A program made the translations under genes and the position numbers. Of a stretch of 64,000 bases of DNA, positions 8,336 through 16,837 are shown in pieces. Under the pieces are notes generated by a model. That model was not told the DNA's origin. It saw only the letters and a list, made by a program, of their open reading frames with translations, and did not search any database. Within the stretch, counting starts at the first letter, position 1. Every line of letters begins with the position of its first letter. Source of the stretch: Rhodococcoides fascians A44A (GTDB lineage Bacteria > Actinomycetota > Actinomycetes > Mycobacteriales > Mycobacteriaceae); contig NZ_JMEX01000008.1 of assembly GCF_000760735.1 (NCBI RefSeq), forward strand, positions 590,018 through 654,017, given 5' to 3'.

Positions 8336-9374
8336 CGCCTCACGGCCGGTCGAGACAGCGCCGTTGGTCGAGACAGCGCCGGTCGACACAGCGCCGCCGT
8401 CCACCGCACACCGCCTGGTCCGTGCAGTGGGCGGTAAGGCGCTCGCCGCGGTTCTCGTGGTGTGGGGTGCGGGAACGGCGACGTTCCTGGCTCTGCACGC
8501 AATCAAAGGCGATCCGGTGGACATCATCCTGGGTAGCGACTCCGTGGTGCAGCCCGCCGAGAGGGATGCGATACGCAGCTCGTACGGGCTCGATCAGCCA
8601 GTGCTGCTCCAATACCTGAGCTATCTGAAGCGAGTCTTCACCGGTGATCTCGGCCGGTCCTACCAGTTGCAGCGACCGGTTGCCGACGTCATCGGGGCCG
8701 AGCTGTGGCCGACGGTGTCGCTGGCGGTTCCGGCTGTCGTTCTCGCCGTCGTCATTGCGTGCGTCCTGGCGCTGACCACCGCAGGCCGTCCCAGATCACG
8801 GTCCTGGGCGTCGAGTTTCGAGCTGCTGTCCGTGTCGATCCCCACCTTCTGGATCGGAATCCTGCTGCTGTGGGTGTTCGCGTTCACCCTCGGATGGTTC
8901 CCTGCGTCGTCCGCGAAAACCGATGCTTCCCTTGTTCTTCCGGTCGTCACTCTTGCACTTCCTGTCGCAGGTCTGCTGTCGCAGGTCCTTCGAGACGGTG
9001 TCGAGGACGCCCTGGCTCAACCGTTCGTCCTCACCGCCCAGGCACGAGGTGCATCGAGGGCACGCGTCCTTCTCGTGCACGCCTTTCGGCACGCACTCCT
9101 GCCTGCCACGACACTGACGGCGTACTTCGTCGGCGCGACCCTGGGCGGGGCAGTCCTCACCGAAACCGTCTTCGCCAGGCCAGGACTCGGCCGCGTGACG
9201 CTCGCCGCCATCGGATCCAAGGACATGCCCGTCGTACTCGGCATAGTCCTGCTGTCCGCGCTGGTGTTCATCGTCGTCAACACCGTGCTCGACGCCTTGT
9301 ATGTGGTCATCGACCCCCGGCTCCGCACGACCTCTCGCCGACGCCCGGGCACGGCGAAGGAGGTTCCCGCGTGA
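8316..9374 (+). CDS. ABC transporter permease, DppB/OppB type
   Basis: A 352-residue inner-membrane permease. An unusual N-terminal extension of about 35 residues repeats VETAP/VDTAP three times before the first membrane helix. Then come the DppB hallmarks: GDPVDIILG, a long periplasmic loop, the permease EAA loop (ARGASRARVLLVHAFRHALLP) and the C-terminal VNTVLDALYVVIDPRLR. The ATG at 8316 lies inside the end of the binding-protein gene. The stop overlaps the next gene by 4 bp (GTGA). Confidence 0.92.
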   Translation: MPSSQTDASRPVETAPLVETAPVDTAPPSTAHRLVRAVGGKALAAVLVVWGAGTATFLALHAIKGDPVDIILGSDSVVQPAERDAIRSSYGLDQPVLLQYLSYLKRVFTGDLGRSYQLQRPVADVIGAELWPTVSLAVPAVVLAVVIACVLALTTAGRPRSRSWASSFELLSVSIPTFWIGILLLWVFAFTLGWFPASSAKTDASLVLPVVTLALPVAGLLSQVLRDGVEDALAQPFVLTAQARGASRARVLLVHAFRHALLPATTLTAYFVGATLGGAVLTETVFARPGLGRVTLAAIGSKDMPVVLGIVLLSALVFIVVNTVLDALYVVIDPRLRTTSRRRPGTAKEVPA

Positions 9375-10207
9375 CCGGTGTACTCACCGCGCGGCGATCG
9401 GTTCCGCGGACCACCCGCCCCGGCCTCGCCCTGGCCGCGGTATTTGTCGTGATCGCAGCGATCGCGGCCGCCTTTCCGACGCTGCTGGCGTCGGCCGATC
9501 CGAACCTCACCGATCCCGCCTCACCGTTCGCCGAACCCGGTGTCGACCACCTGTTCGGGACCGACAACCTGGGTCGCGATGTGTTCGCTCGGGTCGTGCA
9601 CGGGGCACGGTTCTCGTTGCTGATCGGCGTGGGGGCAACTGTTCTCGCGGTCGTGATCGGCACTGCACTCGGCATCGCGGCCGCGCTCGGTCCCCGTGTC
9701 GTGCGCGCGACACTGCTACGCGGCATCGACATCGCCATGGCATTTCCCGACCTGCTGCTGACGTTGCTCGTGATCGCCGTGCTCGGACCCGGGCCGCTCA
9801 ACACGCTGATCGCCGTCGCTCTCGGAATGGTTCCCCGGTTCGCCAGGGTCGTACGTGCGCAGGCGCTCCCCGTCGCCGGCGCGGGGTACGTGACGTCCGC
9901 CGTCGCACTCGGAACGCCGCGACTGCGAATAGTTCGTCTCCACATCCTCCCCAACACGGTGCGCCCGCTGCTCGCGGTGGCGACCGTCGGTGTCGGGACC
10001 GCCATAATCTCCGTCGCTGCACTGAGCTTTCTCGGCCTGGGAGTGAAGCCTCCGGACGCCGAATGGGGCGTGATGCTTGCCCAGGGCCGCGAGTTCCTGA
10101 GGTTGGCGTGGTGGATCTCGATCTTTCCCGGCCTGGCCGTCGCCGCGACCGTCGTCTCCATCACCGTGCTCGGGCGGGCACTGCAGCGCAGAAACTCGGA
10201 GGTCTGA
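9371..10207 (+). CDS. ABC transporter permease, DppC/OppC type
   Basis: A 278-residue permease starting at a GTG that overlaps the previous stop. DppC marks are the N-terminal single helix, HLFGTDNLGRDVFARVVHGAR, and the EAA loop ALGTPRLRIVRLHILPNTVRP, ending in GVKPPDAEWGVMLAQGREF. It pairs with the product of 8316-9374 to form the translocation pore. Confidence 0.92.
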   Translation: MTGVLTARRSVPRTTRPGLALAAVFVVIAAIAAAFPTLLASADPNLTDPASPFAEPGVDHLFGTDNLGRDVFARVVHGARFSLLIGVGATVLAVVIGTALGIAAALGPRVVRATLLRGIDIAMAFPDLLLTLLVIAVLGPGPLNTLIAVALGMVPRFARVVRAQALPVAGAGYVTSAVALGTPRLRIVRLHILPNTVRPLLAVATVGVGTAIISVAALSFLGLGVKPPDAEWGVMLAQGREFLRLAWWISIFPGLAVAATVVSITVLGRALQRRNSEV

Positions 10208-10210
10208 CCC

Positions 10211-11884
10211 ATGCCGGTACGACAACGCTTGGTGGACATCGAGAACCTGTCCGTGTCCTTCCCGGCGGCCGGTCGACGATCGGCGCCGGTGCGCGCCGTG
10301 CAGGACGTGTCACTGCACGTCTCCTCCGGCGAGTGCCTCGCCCTCGTCGGCGAATCGGGTTCGGGCAAGTCCGTCACAGCACGTGCCGTCATCGGCCTGG
10401 CCGGGCGACGGGCGGACGTCCGCATGTCGCGGTTCCACATCGACGGCGTCGACGCATCGTCGTTCGGCGAGAAGCAGTTCCGGCAACTGCGTGGCACGAC
10501 GATCGGACTGGTGTTGCAGGACGCTCTGGTGTCGCTGGATCCGCTGCGTACCATCGGCCGCGAGGTCGCCGAGCCCATGGCGATACACAACACCGTCCCG
10601 CGTCACGCGCGTTCACGTGCTGCCGTGGAGTTGCTCCGCTCGGTCGGTATCGACGACCCCGAGGTCAGAGCTACGCAGATCTCGCACGAGTTGTCCGGCG
10701 GCCTTCGTCAACGTGCTTTGATCGCATCGGGTCTCGCTGCAGGCCCCTCACTGTTGATCGCGGACGAGCCGACCACGGCGCTCGACGTCACGGTTCAAGC
10801 ACGCATTCTCGCTCTGCTCGGTGACCTCCGAGACGACGGCACCGGTCTGCTGCTCATCAGCCACGATCTGGCCGTCGTCGCCGCACTCGCCGATCGAATA
10901 GCAGTGATGAAGGACGGTCGGATAGTCGAACAGGGTGCAGCCCAAGATATTCTGCGGGATCCGCAGCACGAGTACACACGAGCCCTGTTGAGCGCAGCCC
11001 CGAGCGGAGCGACACGAGGAACGACTCTGGTGGGCCGGACACCGATCGCTGTCCCGTCCGCCCACTCAGGCGATCCTGTGCTCGTCGTCGACGCGGTGAG
11101 CAAGTCCTTCGATCGGCGTGACGGCTCACGGCACCGGGCGGTCGATTCGGTCTCGCTCACGCTCCGTCAGGGTGAGATCCACGGTCTCGTCGGCGAATCC
11201 GGTTCGGGGAAGTCCACTCTCGCGTCGATAGCCCTCGGACTCGTCGAACCGGATACCGGGACGGTACGTCTGACCCCACCCGGTGGGGCGAGCCTGAACT
11301 GGAACTCACCCAGCGGCCCGGGAGAACGAGGCAGGCGTGCGCACCGGTCGCGGATACAACCGATCTGGCAGGATCCACTGAGCTCGTTCGACCCCAGATT
11401 CACGGTCGCCAACGTAATCGATCGTGCACTGGTCGAGACCGGAACACTCGATGCCGACGCGCGCAAGGCTCGGACGATCGAACTGCTCCACCAGGTGGGC
11501 CTGGACCCTGATCACCTCGCTCGCACACCGCGCCGGCTGTCCGGTGGCCAGCGTCAGCGCGTGGCGATCGCCCGGGCACTGGCAACCGAGCCGGACATCC
11601 TGATCTGCGACGAGCCGGTCTCGGCACTCGACGTGTCCATCCAGGCCCAGGTACTCGATCTGTTGCTCGACCTCCGGGCACGAACCGGTGTGTCGATGAT
11701 CTTCATCTCCCACGACCTGGGTGTGATCAGCCATGTCAGCGACACCGTGTCGGTCATGAAGGACGGGGCGATCGTCGAACGAGGCAGAGCCGAGCAGATT
11801 TTCGAGGACCCACAGCACAGCTACACCGTCGAGCTCCTCGATTCGGTCCCGTCGCTTCCGTATCCGGTGGCCGTCGAAGGCTAA
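10211..11884 (+). CDS. ABC transporter ATPase, fused DppD-DppF double-domain
   Basis: A 557-residue protein with two complete nucleotide-binding domains. The Walker A motifs (GESGSGKS) are near residues 47 and 326, the signatures are LSGGLRQR (about 160) and LSGGQRQR (about 442), and the Walker B regions are LLIADEP and ILICDEP. It replaces the separate DppD and DppF subunits. It follows the permease after 3 bp. An intergenic stretch of 107 bp follows before the sulfonate-type genes and contains a direct repeat TCGACGGCTG but no clear terminator, so transcription probably continues. Confidence 0.93.
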   Translation: MPVRQRLVDIENLSVSFPAAGRRSAPVRAVQDVSLHVSSGECLALVGESGSGKSVTARAVIGLAGRRADVRMSRFHIDGVDASSFGEKQFRQLRGTTIGLVLQDALVSLDPLRTIGREVAEPMAIHNTVPRHARSRAAVELLRSVGIDDPEVRATQISHELSGGLRQRALIASGLAAGPSLLIADEPTTALDVTVQARILALLGDLRDDGTGLLLISHDLAVVAALADRIAVMKDGRIVEQGAAQDILRDPQHEYTRALLSAAPSGATRGTTLVGRTPIAVPSAHSGDPVLVVDAVSKSFDRRDGSRHRAVDSVSLTLRQGEIHGLVGESGSGKSTLASIALGLVEPDTGTVRLTPPGGASLNWNSPSGPGERGRRAHRSRIQPIWQDPLSSFDPRFTVANVIDRALVETGTLDADARKARTIELLHQVGLDPDHLARTPRRLSGGQRQRVAIARALATEPDILICDEPVSALDVSIQAQVLDLLLDLRARTGVSMIFISHDLGVISHVSDTVSVMKDGAIVERGRAEQIFEDPQHSYTVELLDSVPSLPYPVAVEG

Positions 11885-11991
11885 AAATTCGACGGCTGGA
11901 AAGTCGACGGCTGAGAAGTCGGGGCGCTCGGACCGACCTGCACATACTTATATTCACGGAAACGTAAACTGTTGTCGGCGCTTCGCTGCCG

Positions 11992-13092
11992 ATGTTGGCT
12001 GTGCGGATGCGAACATTCTTGGCAAGCCGAAGATCGACGCGGCGGACAGCAATTGCCCTCACCTCACTTGTCCTCGCGGTCGGAATGGCCGCCGGCTGCG
12101 CCGGCAGCGACACTCCGGAGAACGCACTTGCGTCGGATGCGGCACTTCCGACCGAGATCCCGGCCGGCACCACGCTTGTCATCGCCGACCAGTCCGAGTT
12201 CCAGCAATCCGTCCTCCGCGCCTCGGGTGAGCTGGACAAGCTGCCGTTCGAGTACGAGTTCGCGAACTTCGTCGGTGGCCCGGCCATTCTCGAAGCGTTC
12301 CGGGCAGGCGCAGCCGATACTGCGAGAGTGGGCGACACCCCACCGATCCAAGCGCTCATCGCCGGCCAGGACGTCCCGATCATCCACGCCACTCAATCCG
12401 AGCCGAACAACACTCGGTTGGCTGTAGCTGCGGACCGGGACATCACGACACTGGCCGATCTGAAGGGCAAGAAGATCGCCTACGCCGAGGGCACCGCGCA
12501 GCAGGCCATCGTGTTGCGCGCACTCGCCAAGGCCGATCTGAGCACCGACGACGTCGAACTGGTCCGTCTGCAACTCTCGGAGTTTCCCGACGCCATCAGG
12601 ACCGGACAGGTGGACGTCGCTCCGTTGAACGAGCCGAACCTGACTCGTTTTCTGAACAATCCGGGGACCACGCTGATCGACACGTCGGAGTCCGGGGGCA
12701 CGTCCACGGGCCTGTCCTACCTCTACGCCCGTCGTGAAGCCATTCAGGATCCCGCCAAAGCCGCTGCGCTGCAGGCGTACATCGCCAGCTTCACGCGTGC
12801 CGTCCAGTGGGCCAACGAGCATCCCGACGAGTGGCTGCAGAAGTACTACGTCGAGGGGCAGGGGTTGACGCCCGAGGACGGCCGGCGCATCGTCGACTCG
12901 CTCGGCGCGTACGCATTTCCCAAGCTGGACAGTCTCGTGGAGCAGCAGCAGTCGACCATCGACGTCATCGACGACGCCGGTGAGCTACCCAAGTCCGTAC
13001 AGGCCTCGGACGGATTCGACCTCCGTTTCGGCGACGTCGGTGCCCGCACCGTCGAAGAAGTCGGCGGATCGTTCACCAGGAGTGAGAGCTGA
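11992..13092 (+). CDS. ABC transporter substrate-binding lipoprotein, SsuA/TauA-like
   Basis: A 366-residue periplasmic-type binding protein with a long signal sequence and lipobox MAAGC (Cys36). Features of the aliphatic sulfonate/nitrate/taurine group are the early IADQSEF, FANFVGGPAILEAFRAGAAD (reminiscent of SsuA) and LADLKGKKIAYAEGTA. It starts at ATG 11992 or possibly at ATG 12007, and neither has a clear ribosome site. It overlaps the permease gene by one base (TGATG). The likely ligand is an alkanesulfonate or related organosulfur compound. Confidence 0.85.
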   Translation: MLAVRMRTFLASRRSTRRTAIALTSLVLAVGMAAGCAGSDTPENALASDAALPTEIPAGTTLVIADQSEFQQSVLRASGELDKLPFEYEFANFVGGPAILEAFRAGAADTARVGDTPPIQALIAGQDVPIIHATQSEPNNTRLAVAADRDITTLADLKGKKIAYAEGTAQQAIVLRALAKADLSTDDVELVRLQLSEFPDAIRTGQVDVAPLNEPNLTRFLNNPGTTLIDTSESGGTSTGLSYLYARREAIQDPAKAAALQAYIASFTRAVQWANEHPDEWLQKYYVEGQGLTPEDGRRIVDSLGAYAFPKLDSLVEQQQSTIDVIDDAGELPKSVQASDGFDLRFGDVGARTVEEVGGSFTRSES

Positions 13093-13988
13093 TGGCAATC
13101 GCAACCCCGGTAGGAAACAAGAGAAAATCCAGGACCGCGAGTACCTCGAAGAACACGGGTACATCGAAGAACACGGCGTCGTCGACGGTTCTACGACCCC
13201 GGAAGATCGCGCGTCGCAGGCTGGGGCCTGGTAAGGCCATACCGTACGGTCTCGCGATCGGTCCGCTCATCCTGGTCGTGGCATGGGTAGCATCCTCGGC
13301 GGCAGGGATACTCGATCCTCAGACCCTGCCCGCACCGCTGACCATCGTCGAGGCCGCGCGAGACCTGATCGACGACGGTCGACTCCAGAGCAACCTGCTC
13401 ACGTCGCTGCAGCGGGCAGTGATCTCGCTCGTTCTCGGTGTGGCGATCGGTGTCGTACTCGCACTCGTGTCGGGTCTGTCGAGGCTCGGAGAATCGATCA
13501 TCGACGGCCCGGTCCAGATCAAACGAGCGATCCCGACGCTTGCGCTCATTCCGCTGTTCATCGTGTGGTTCGGCATCGGCGAGTCGATGAAGATCATCGT
13601 CATCACCACCAGCGTGCTGATCCCCGTCTACATCAACACCCATGCGCAGTTGCGCAGTGTCGACAATCGTTACGTCGAGCTCGCCGAGACGGTCGGTCTG
13701 TCCAGGTGGCAGTTCGTCCGGCGAATCGCCCTCCCGGGCGCGTTGCCCGGTTTCTTCACCGGACTTCGCATGGCCGTGACCATTTCGTGGCTCGCCCTCG
13801 TCGTCGTCGAGCAGGTCAACGCCACCAGCGGCATCGGTTACCTGATGACCCAGGCGCGAACGTACGGACAGATCGACATCATCGTCGTCGGCCTGGTCGT
13901 CTACGCGATCTTCGGACTCGTGGGCGACTTCCTGGTCAGGCGAGTGGAAAGGAGAGCATTGTCATGGCGCCAGACACTGGGCGGGTAG
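13092..13988 (+). CDS. ABC transporter permease, SsuC/TauC-like
   Basis: A 298-residue permease with a charged Thr/Ser/Lys-rich N-terminal tail of about 50 residues and then six predicted membrane segments. The family marks are IPTLALIPLFIVWFGIGES, YVELAETVGLSRWQFVRRIALP (EAA loop) and WLALVVVEQVNATSGIGYLM. The stop TAG at 13986 lies inside the first unit of the 30-bp repeat that opens the ATPase gene, so the two genes overlap by 25 bp. Confidence 0.92.
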   Translation: MAIATPVGNKRKSRTASTSKNTGTSKNTASSTVLRPRKIARRRLGPGKAIPYGLAIGPLILVVAWVASSAAGILDPQTLPAPLTIVEAARDLIDDGRLQSNLLTSLQRAVISLVLGVAIGVVLALVSGLSRLGESIIDGPVQIKRAIPTLALIPLFIVWFGIGESMKIIVITTSVLIPVYINTHAQLRSVDNRYVELAETVGLSRWQFVRRIALPGALPGFFTGLRMAVTISWLALVVVEQVNATSGIGYLMTQARTYGQIDIIVVGLVVYAIFGLVGDFLVRRVERRALSWRQTLGG

Positions 13989-14809
13989 GAACGGGCGGGA
14001 AGGACACTGGGCGGGTAGGAACGGGCGGGAAGGACACTGGGCGGGTAGGAACGGGCGGGGATCACGCCGGCCGGGTAGGAACGGGCGGCGATCAGGCCGG
14101 TCGGGTGGTGAGTGCGAGGTCGTTGAGCCGGGGGTTCGGTGATCGGGTGGTGCTCGATGCCATCGATCTCGATATCGCACGGGGTGAGTTCGTGGCGCTG
14201 CTGGGACGCAGTGGGTCCGGCAAGAGCACGTTGCTGCGGGCGCTGGCGGAGTTGGACTACGACGTACTCGGTTCGGGTGAACTCCAGGTGCCGGCGAATC
14301 GGTCCGTGGTGTTCCAGGATTCACGCCTGCTTCCGTGGTCCCGAGTGCTGGACAACGTGATCCTCGGTCTTCCCGGCCGCGATGCAGCGGAGCGAGGCCA
14401 AGCGGCGTTGGCCGAGGTCGGCTTGGCCGGCCGCGAGAAGGCCTGGCCCAAGGAGCTTTCCGGTGGCGAGCAGCAGCGCGTTGCACTGGCGCGTTCGTTG
14501 GTGCGTGAGCCCGAACTCCTGTTGGCGGACGAGCCGTTCGGTGCCCTCGATGCACTCACTCGAATCCGCATGCACGCTCTGTTGCGCGAGTTGTGCGCCA
14601 AGCACACGCCTGCAGTTCTGTTCATCACCCACGACGTCGACGAGGCTCTTCTGCTCGCAGATCGTGTACTCGTCCTTCAGGACGGTCGCATCGTCTCCGA
14701 TCGGACAGTCGAACTCGACACGCCCCGTACACACAGTGATCCGAAGTTCGCCGCTCAGCGTGAAGATCTGCTGACCGCGCTCGGCGCTTTCGAGAAAGTG
14801 ACGGCATGA
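13964..14809 (+). CDS. ABC transporter ATPase, SsuB-like, with repeat-bearing N-terminus
   Basis: A 281-residue ATPase with Walker A GRSGSGKS (about residues 81-88), Q-loop VVFQDSRLLPW, signature LSGGEQQR (about 165), Walker B LLLADEPFGALD and switch His in FITHDVDEA. This is the sulfonate/nitrate/taurine subgroup. The ATG at 13964 has a GGAAAGGAGAG ribosome site. Its first 48 or so residues are four 10-residue repeats (DTGRVGTGGK type) plus a partial fifth, absent from ordinary SsuB proteins; the conserved domain begins near residue 47. A GTG at about 14104 could be an alternative start without the repeats. It overlaps the LLM gene by 4 bp. Confidence 0.9.
   Translation: MAPDTGRVGTGGKDTGRVGTGGKDTGRVGTGGDHAGRVGTGGDQAGRVVSARSLSRGFGDRVVLDAIDLDIARGEFVALLGRSGSGKSTLLRALAELDYDVLGSGELQVPANRSVVFQDSRLLPWSRVLDNVILGLPGRDAAERGQAALAEVGLAGREKAWPKELSGGEQQRVALARSLVREPELLLADEPFGALDALTRIRMHALLRELCAKHTPAVLFITHDVDEALLLADRVLVLQDGRIVSDRTVELDTPRTHSDPKFAAQREDLLTALGAFEKVTA
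13973..14107 (+). repeat. 30-bp tandem repeat with G-quadruplex motif
   Basis: Four full 30-bp units (13973, 14003, 14033, 14063) and a half unit. Units 1-2 are identical; 3-4 differ at their ends. In units 1-3 the G-rich strand is the coding strand and contains four GGG runs with loops of 1, 7 and 1 (13979-13999, 14009-14029, 14039-14059), a canonical quadruplex pattern. The array covers the stop of the permease gene and encodes the N-terminus of the ATPase in frame. Confidence 0.9.
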
Positions 14810-16134
14810 CAAGGCAATTGCACTTCAACGCTTTTCTGATGACGACCGGGCATCACGAGTCGTCCTGGCGTCTACCTCAGTCCGACCCGCTCGCCGGTGT
14901 CGACATCAAGCATTACCAGCGGCTCGCGCAGATCGCGGAACGGGGGAAGTTCGATTCGATCTTCTTCGCCGACAGCCCCCAGCTCGTCGCCGACGTCGGT
15001 CGTCGGCCGTCGGGATATCTCGAACCTCTTCAGATCCTGACCGCGGTGTCGACGGTCACCGAGCGAATCGGCCTCGTAGCCACGGCGACGACGAGCTACA
15101 ACGAGCCGTACAACCTGGCCCGAGCGTTCGCGTCGCTCGATCACATCTCCGGTGGCCGCGCGGGATGGAACATCGTCACCACAGCGGGGCTCGATGCGGC
15201 CCAGAACTTCAATCTCGACGCGTTACCTGCGCACGGCGATCGGTATGCCCGAGCGGCCGAGTTCGTCGACGTCGCGCAGAAACTCTGGGACAGTTGGGAC
15301 GACGACGCCGTCCTCGCGGACAAGGATTCCGGAGTGTGGGGTGACAACGACCGGGTTCGCACCGTCGACCATCGAGGTGACTACTTCACCGTGCGCGGCC
15401 CGTTGAACGTTCCGCGTCCGGTACAGGGGTATCCGCTTCTGGTTCAGGCGGGTTCGTCCGACGACGGCAAGGTCCTCGCGTCGAAGTACGCCGAGGCCGT
15501 GTTCACCGCGCAGCAGACCATCGAGGACGCGAGGGCGTTCTACTCGGACCTCAAAGCGCGCACCGTCGCCGTCGGCCGTGACCCGGACCACATCAAGATT
15601 CTGCCCGGCATCGTTCCGGTGATCGGTTCCACCGAGGCCGAGGCTCGTGCACTCGACGCCGAGCTGGACCGCCTCATCGTTCCGGAATACGCACTGCTGC
15701 AGCTCGCGAAGACATTGAAGGTGGATCCGTCGGCGCTGTCGCTCGACGAGCAGCTACCGGAGAATCTGCTGGCGGAAGACGACATCGAGGAAGCCAAGAG
15801 TCGCTACACGCTGATCGTCGAGCTTGCGCGACGGGAGTCGCTGACCGTGCGCGAACTCATCGGCAGACTCGGCGGCGGCCGCGGACACCACACGTTCACC
15901 GGCACGCCCGAGCAAGTCGCCGACGCCATCGAAGAATGGTTCCTCGGCGGTGCAGCCGACGGCTTCAACATCATGCCGCCTGCGTTGCCGTCGGGACTCG
16001 AGATCTTCGTCGACGAAGTGGTGCCCATTCTGCGGGCCCGTGGGCTGTTCCGCAGCGAGTACACCGGGACCACATTGCGCGAGCACTACGGTCTTCCGCG
16101 TCCGGCCAACCGGTTCACAGCGGTACCCGTGTAG
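14806..16134 (+). CDS. LLM-class monooxygenase, NtaA/SnaA/DszA family
   Basis: A 442-residue flavin monooxygenase, full length for the family. Motifs include LHFNAFLMTTGHH at the N-terminus, FDSIFFADSPQL, LVATATTSYNEPYNLARAFASLDHISGG, LWDSWDDDAV, YFTVRGPLNVPRP and ADGFNIMPPALPSGLEIFVDEVVP. It is last in the plus-strand operon, overlapping the ATPase gene by 4 bp. It is therefore the likely catabolic enzyme for the compound brought in by the SsuABC-like importer, releasing sulfite or a sulfinate. It needs reduced FMN; no reductase gene is adjacent. It is convergent with the SMR genes, 2 bp away. Confidence 0.92.
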   Translation: MTRQLHFNAFLMTTGHHESSWRLPQSDPLAGVDIKHYQRLAQIAERGKFDSIFFADSPQLVADVGRRPSGYLEPLQILTAVSTVTERIGLVATATTSYNEPYNLARAFASLDHISGGRAGWNIVTTAGLDAAQNFNLDALPAHGDRYARAAEFVDVAQKLWDSWDDDAVLADKDSGVWGDNDRVRTVDHRGDYFTVRGPLNVPRPVQGYPLLVQAGSSDDGKVLASKYAEAVFTAQQTIEDARAFYSDLKARTVAVGRDPDHIKILPGIVPVIGSTEAEARALDAELDRLIVPEYALLQLAKTLKVDPSALSLDEQLPENLLAEDDIEEAKSRYTLIVELARRESLTVRELIGRLGGGRGHHTFTGTPEQVADAIEEWFLGGAADGFNIMPPALPSGLEIFVDEVVPILRARGLFRSEYTGTTLREHYGLPRPANRFTAVPV

Positions 16135-16136
16135 CG

Positions 16137-16451
16137 CTACGCACCGATCTCGATCAGCAGAACGCCGCCGATGATCAGGGCGATACCTGCGCCCATGACC
16201 CAGGTCAACGGTTCTCGGAACAGGTAGCGGCCGGCGATGGCCGTCAAGGCCACGCCGCTCGCTGCCCACACGCCGTAGGCGACACCGACAGCCATCCCGG
16301 CCGACAGTGTCAGGGCCAGCAGAGTGAACGCGGCTCCGTAGCCTGCGACGACGGGGACGAGCCACCACTTCTTGCGTCCTCCCTCGGATGCTCGCAAGGA
16401 CAGCGTGGCCATGACTTCGGTGACGATTGCTCCGGCAAGTAACAACCACAT
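16137..16451 (-). CDS. Small multidrug resistance (SMR) transporter subunit
   Basis: A 104-residue, four-helix membrane protein. The conserved glutamate is in AIVTEVMATLSLRAS in helix 1, with the SMR signature AYGVWAASGVALTAI and a C-terminal GIALIIGGVLLIEIG. Length and layout are typical of SMR proteins. It overlaps the second SMR gene by one base (TGATG), so the two probably form a heteromeric, antiparallel pump like EbrAB. The substrate is unknown; cationic compounds or guanidinium-like metabolites are usual for the family. Confidence 0.92.
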   Translation of the reverse strand: MWLLLAGAIVTEVMATLSLRASEGGRKKWWLVPVVAGYGAAFTLLALTLSAGMAVGVAYGVWAASGVALTAIAGRYLFREPLTWVMGAGIALIIGGVLLIEIGA

Positions 16452-16801
16452 CAGGCGTGCGCCCTGCCCGCGCCGAATTCCACCAACACCACTCCCCCGA
16501 TGACCAGCACGATGCCGGCCAGCATCGTCGGCGTCAGCGGTTCACCGAACACCGCGGTACCCAGTACGGCGGTCAACGCGATTCCCGACGCAGCCCAGAT
16601 CCCGTAGGTCTTCCCGATGGGCGAGCCCATCCGCAGGATCAGCGACAGCAGTACGAACGATGCGCCGTACCCTGCCACCACGACGCCGTACCAGGCCGGC
16701 GTGTTCAGCGCAGCTTTCAACGACAGCGATGCCGCTACTTCCGACACGATGGCCGACGCCAGCAGCGCCCAGTATCTGTTGCTCACCGTTCGACGAACCA
16801 T
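16451..16801 (-). CDS. Small multidrug resistance (SMR) transporter subunit
   Basis: A 116-residue partner of the preceding SMR protein. It contains the helix-1 glutamate (AIVSEVAASLSLKAA), YGIWAASGIALTAVLG and GIVLVIGGVVLVEFGAG. I chose the ATG at 16801 (MVRRTVS); an upstream GTG at 16834 and a downstream GTG at the VSNRYW codon are alternatives. It lies 36 bp downstream of the quinone-oxidoreductase-like gene on the same strand and may be co-transcribed with it. Confidence 0.9.
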   Translation of the reverse strand: MVRRTVSNRYWALLASAIVSEVAASLSLKAALNTPAWYGVVVAGYGASFVLLSLILRMGSPIGKTYGIWAASGIALTAVLGTAVFGEPLTPTMLAGIVLVIGGVVLVEFGAGRAHA

Positions 16802-16837
16802 CGGCGATCGAGATTGATTCCACACCTGGCACACGAG

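Noticed and set aside
8316-8430. Mobile-element or repeat signature from the VETAP repeats in the DppB-like N-terminus
   Set aside because: The GAGACAGCGCCG-like repeats are short, imperfect and coding; there are no terminal repeats or transposase.
11972-12427. Cys-rich frame LRCRCWLCGC before the SsuA-like gene
   Set aside because: It begins at TTG after a possible -10 box and has four early Cys codons. But it runs on for 151 codons through the gene, lacks the family core and has no early stop, unlike a leader peptide.
13973-14107. CRISPR array
   Set aside because: The 30-bp units are directly adjacent without spacers and are in frame with a protein.
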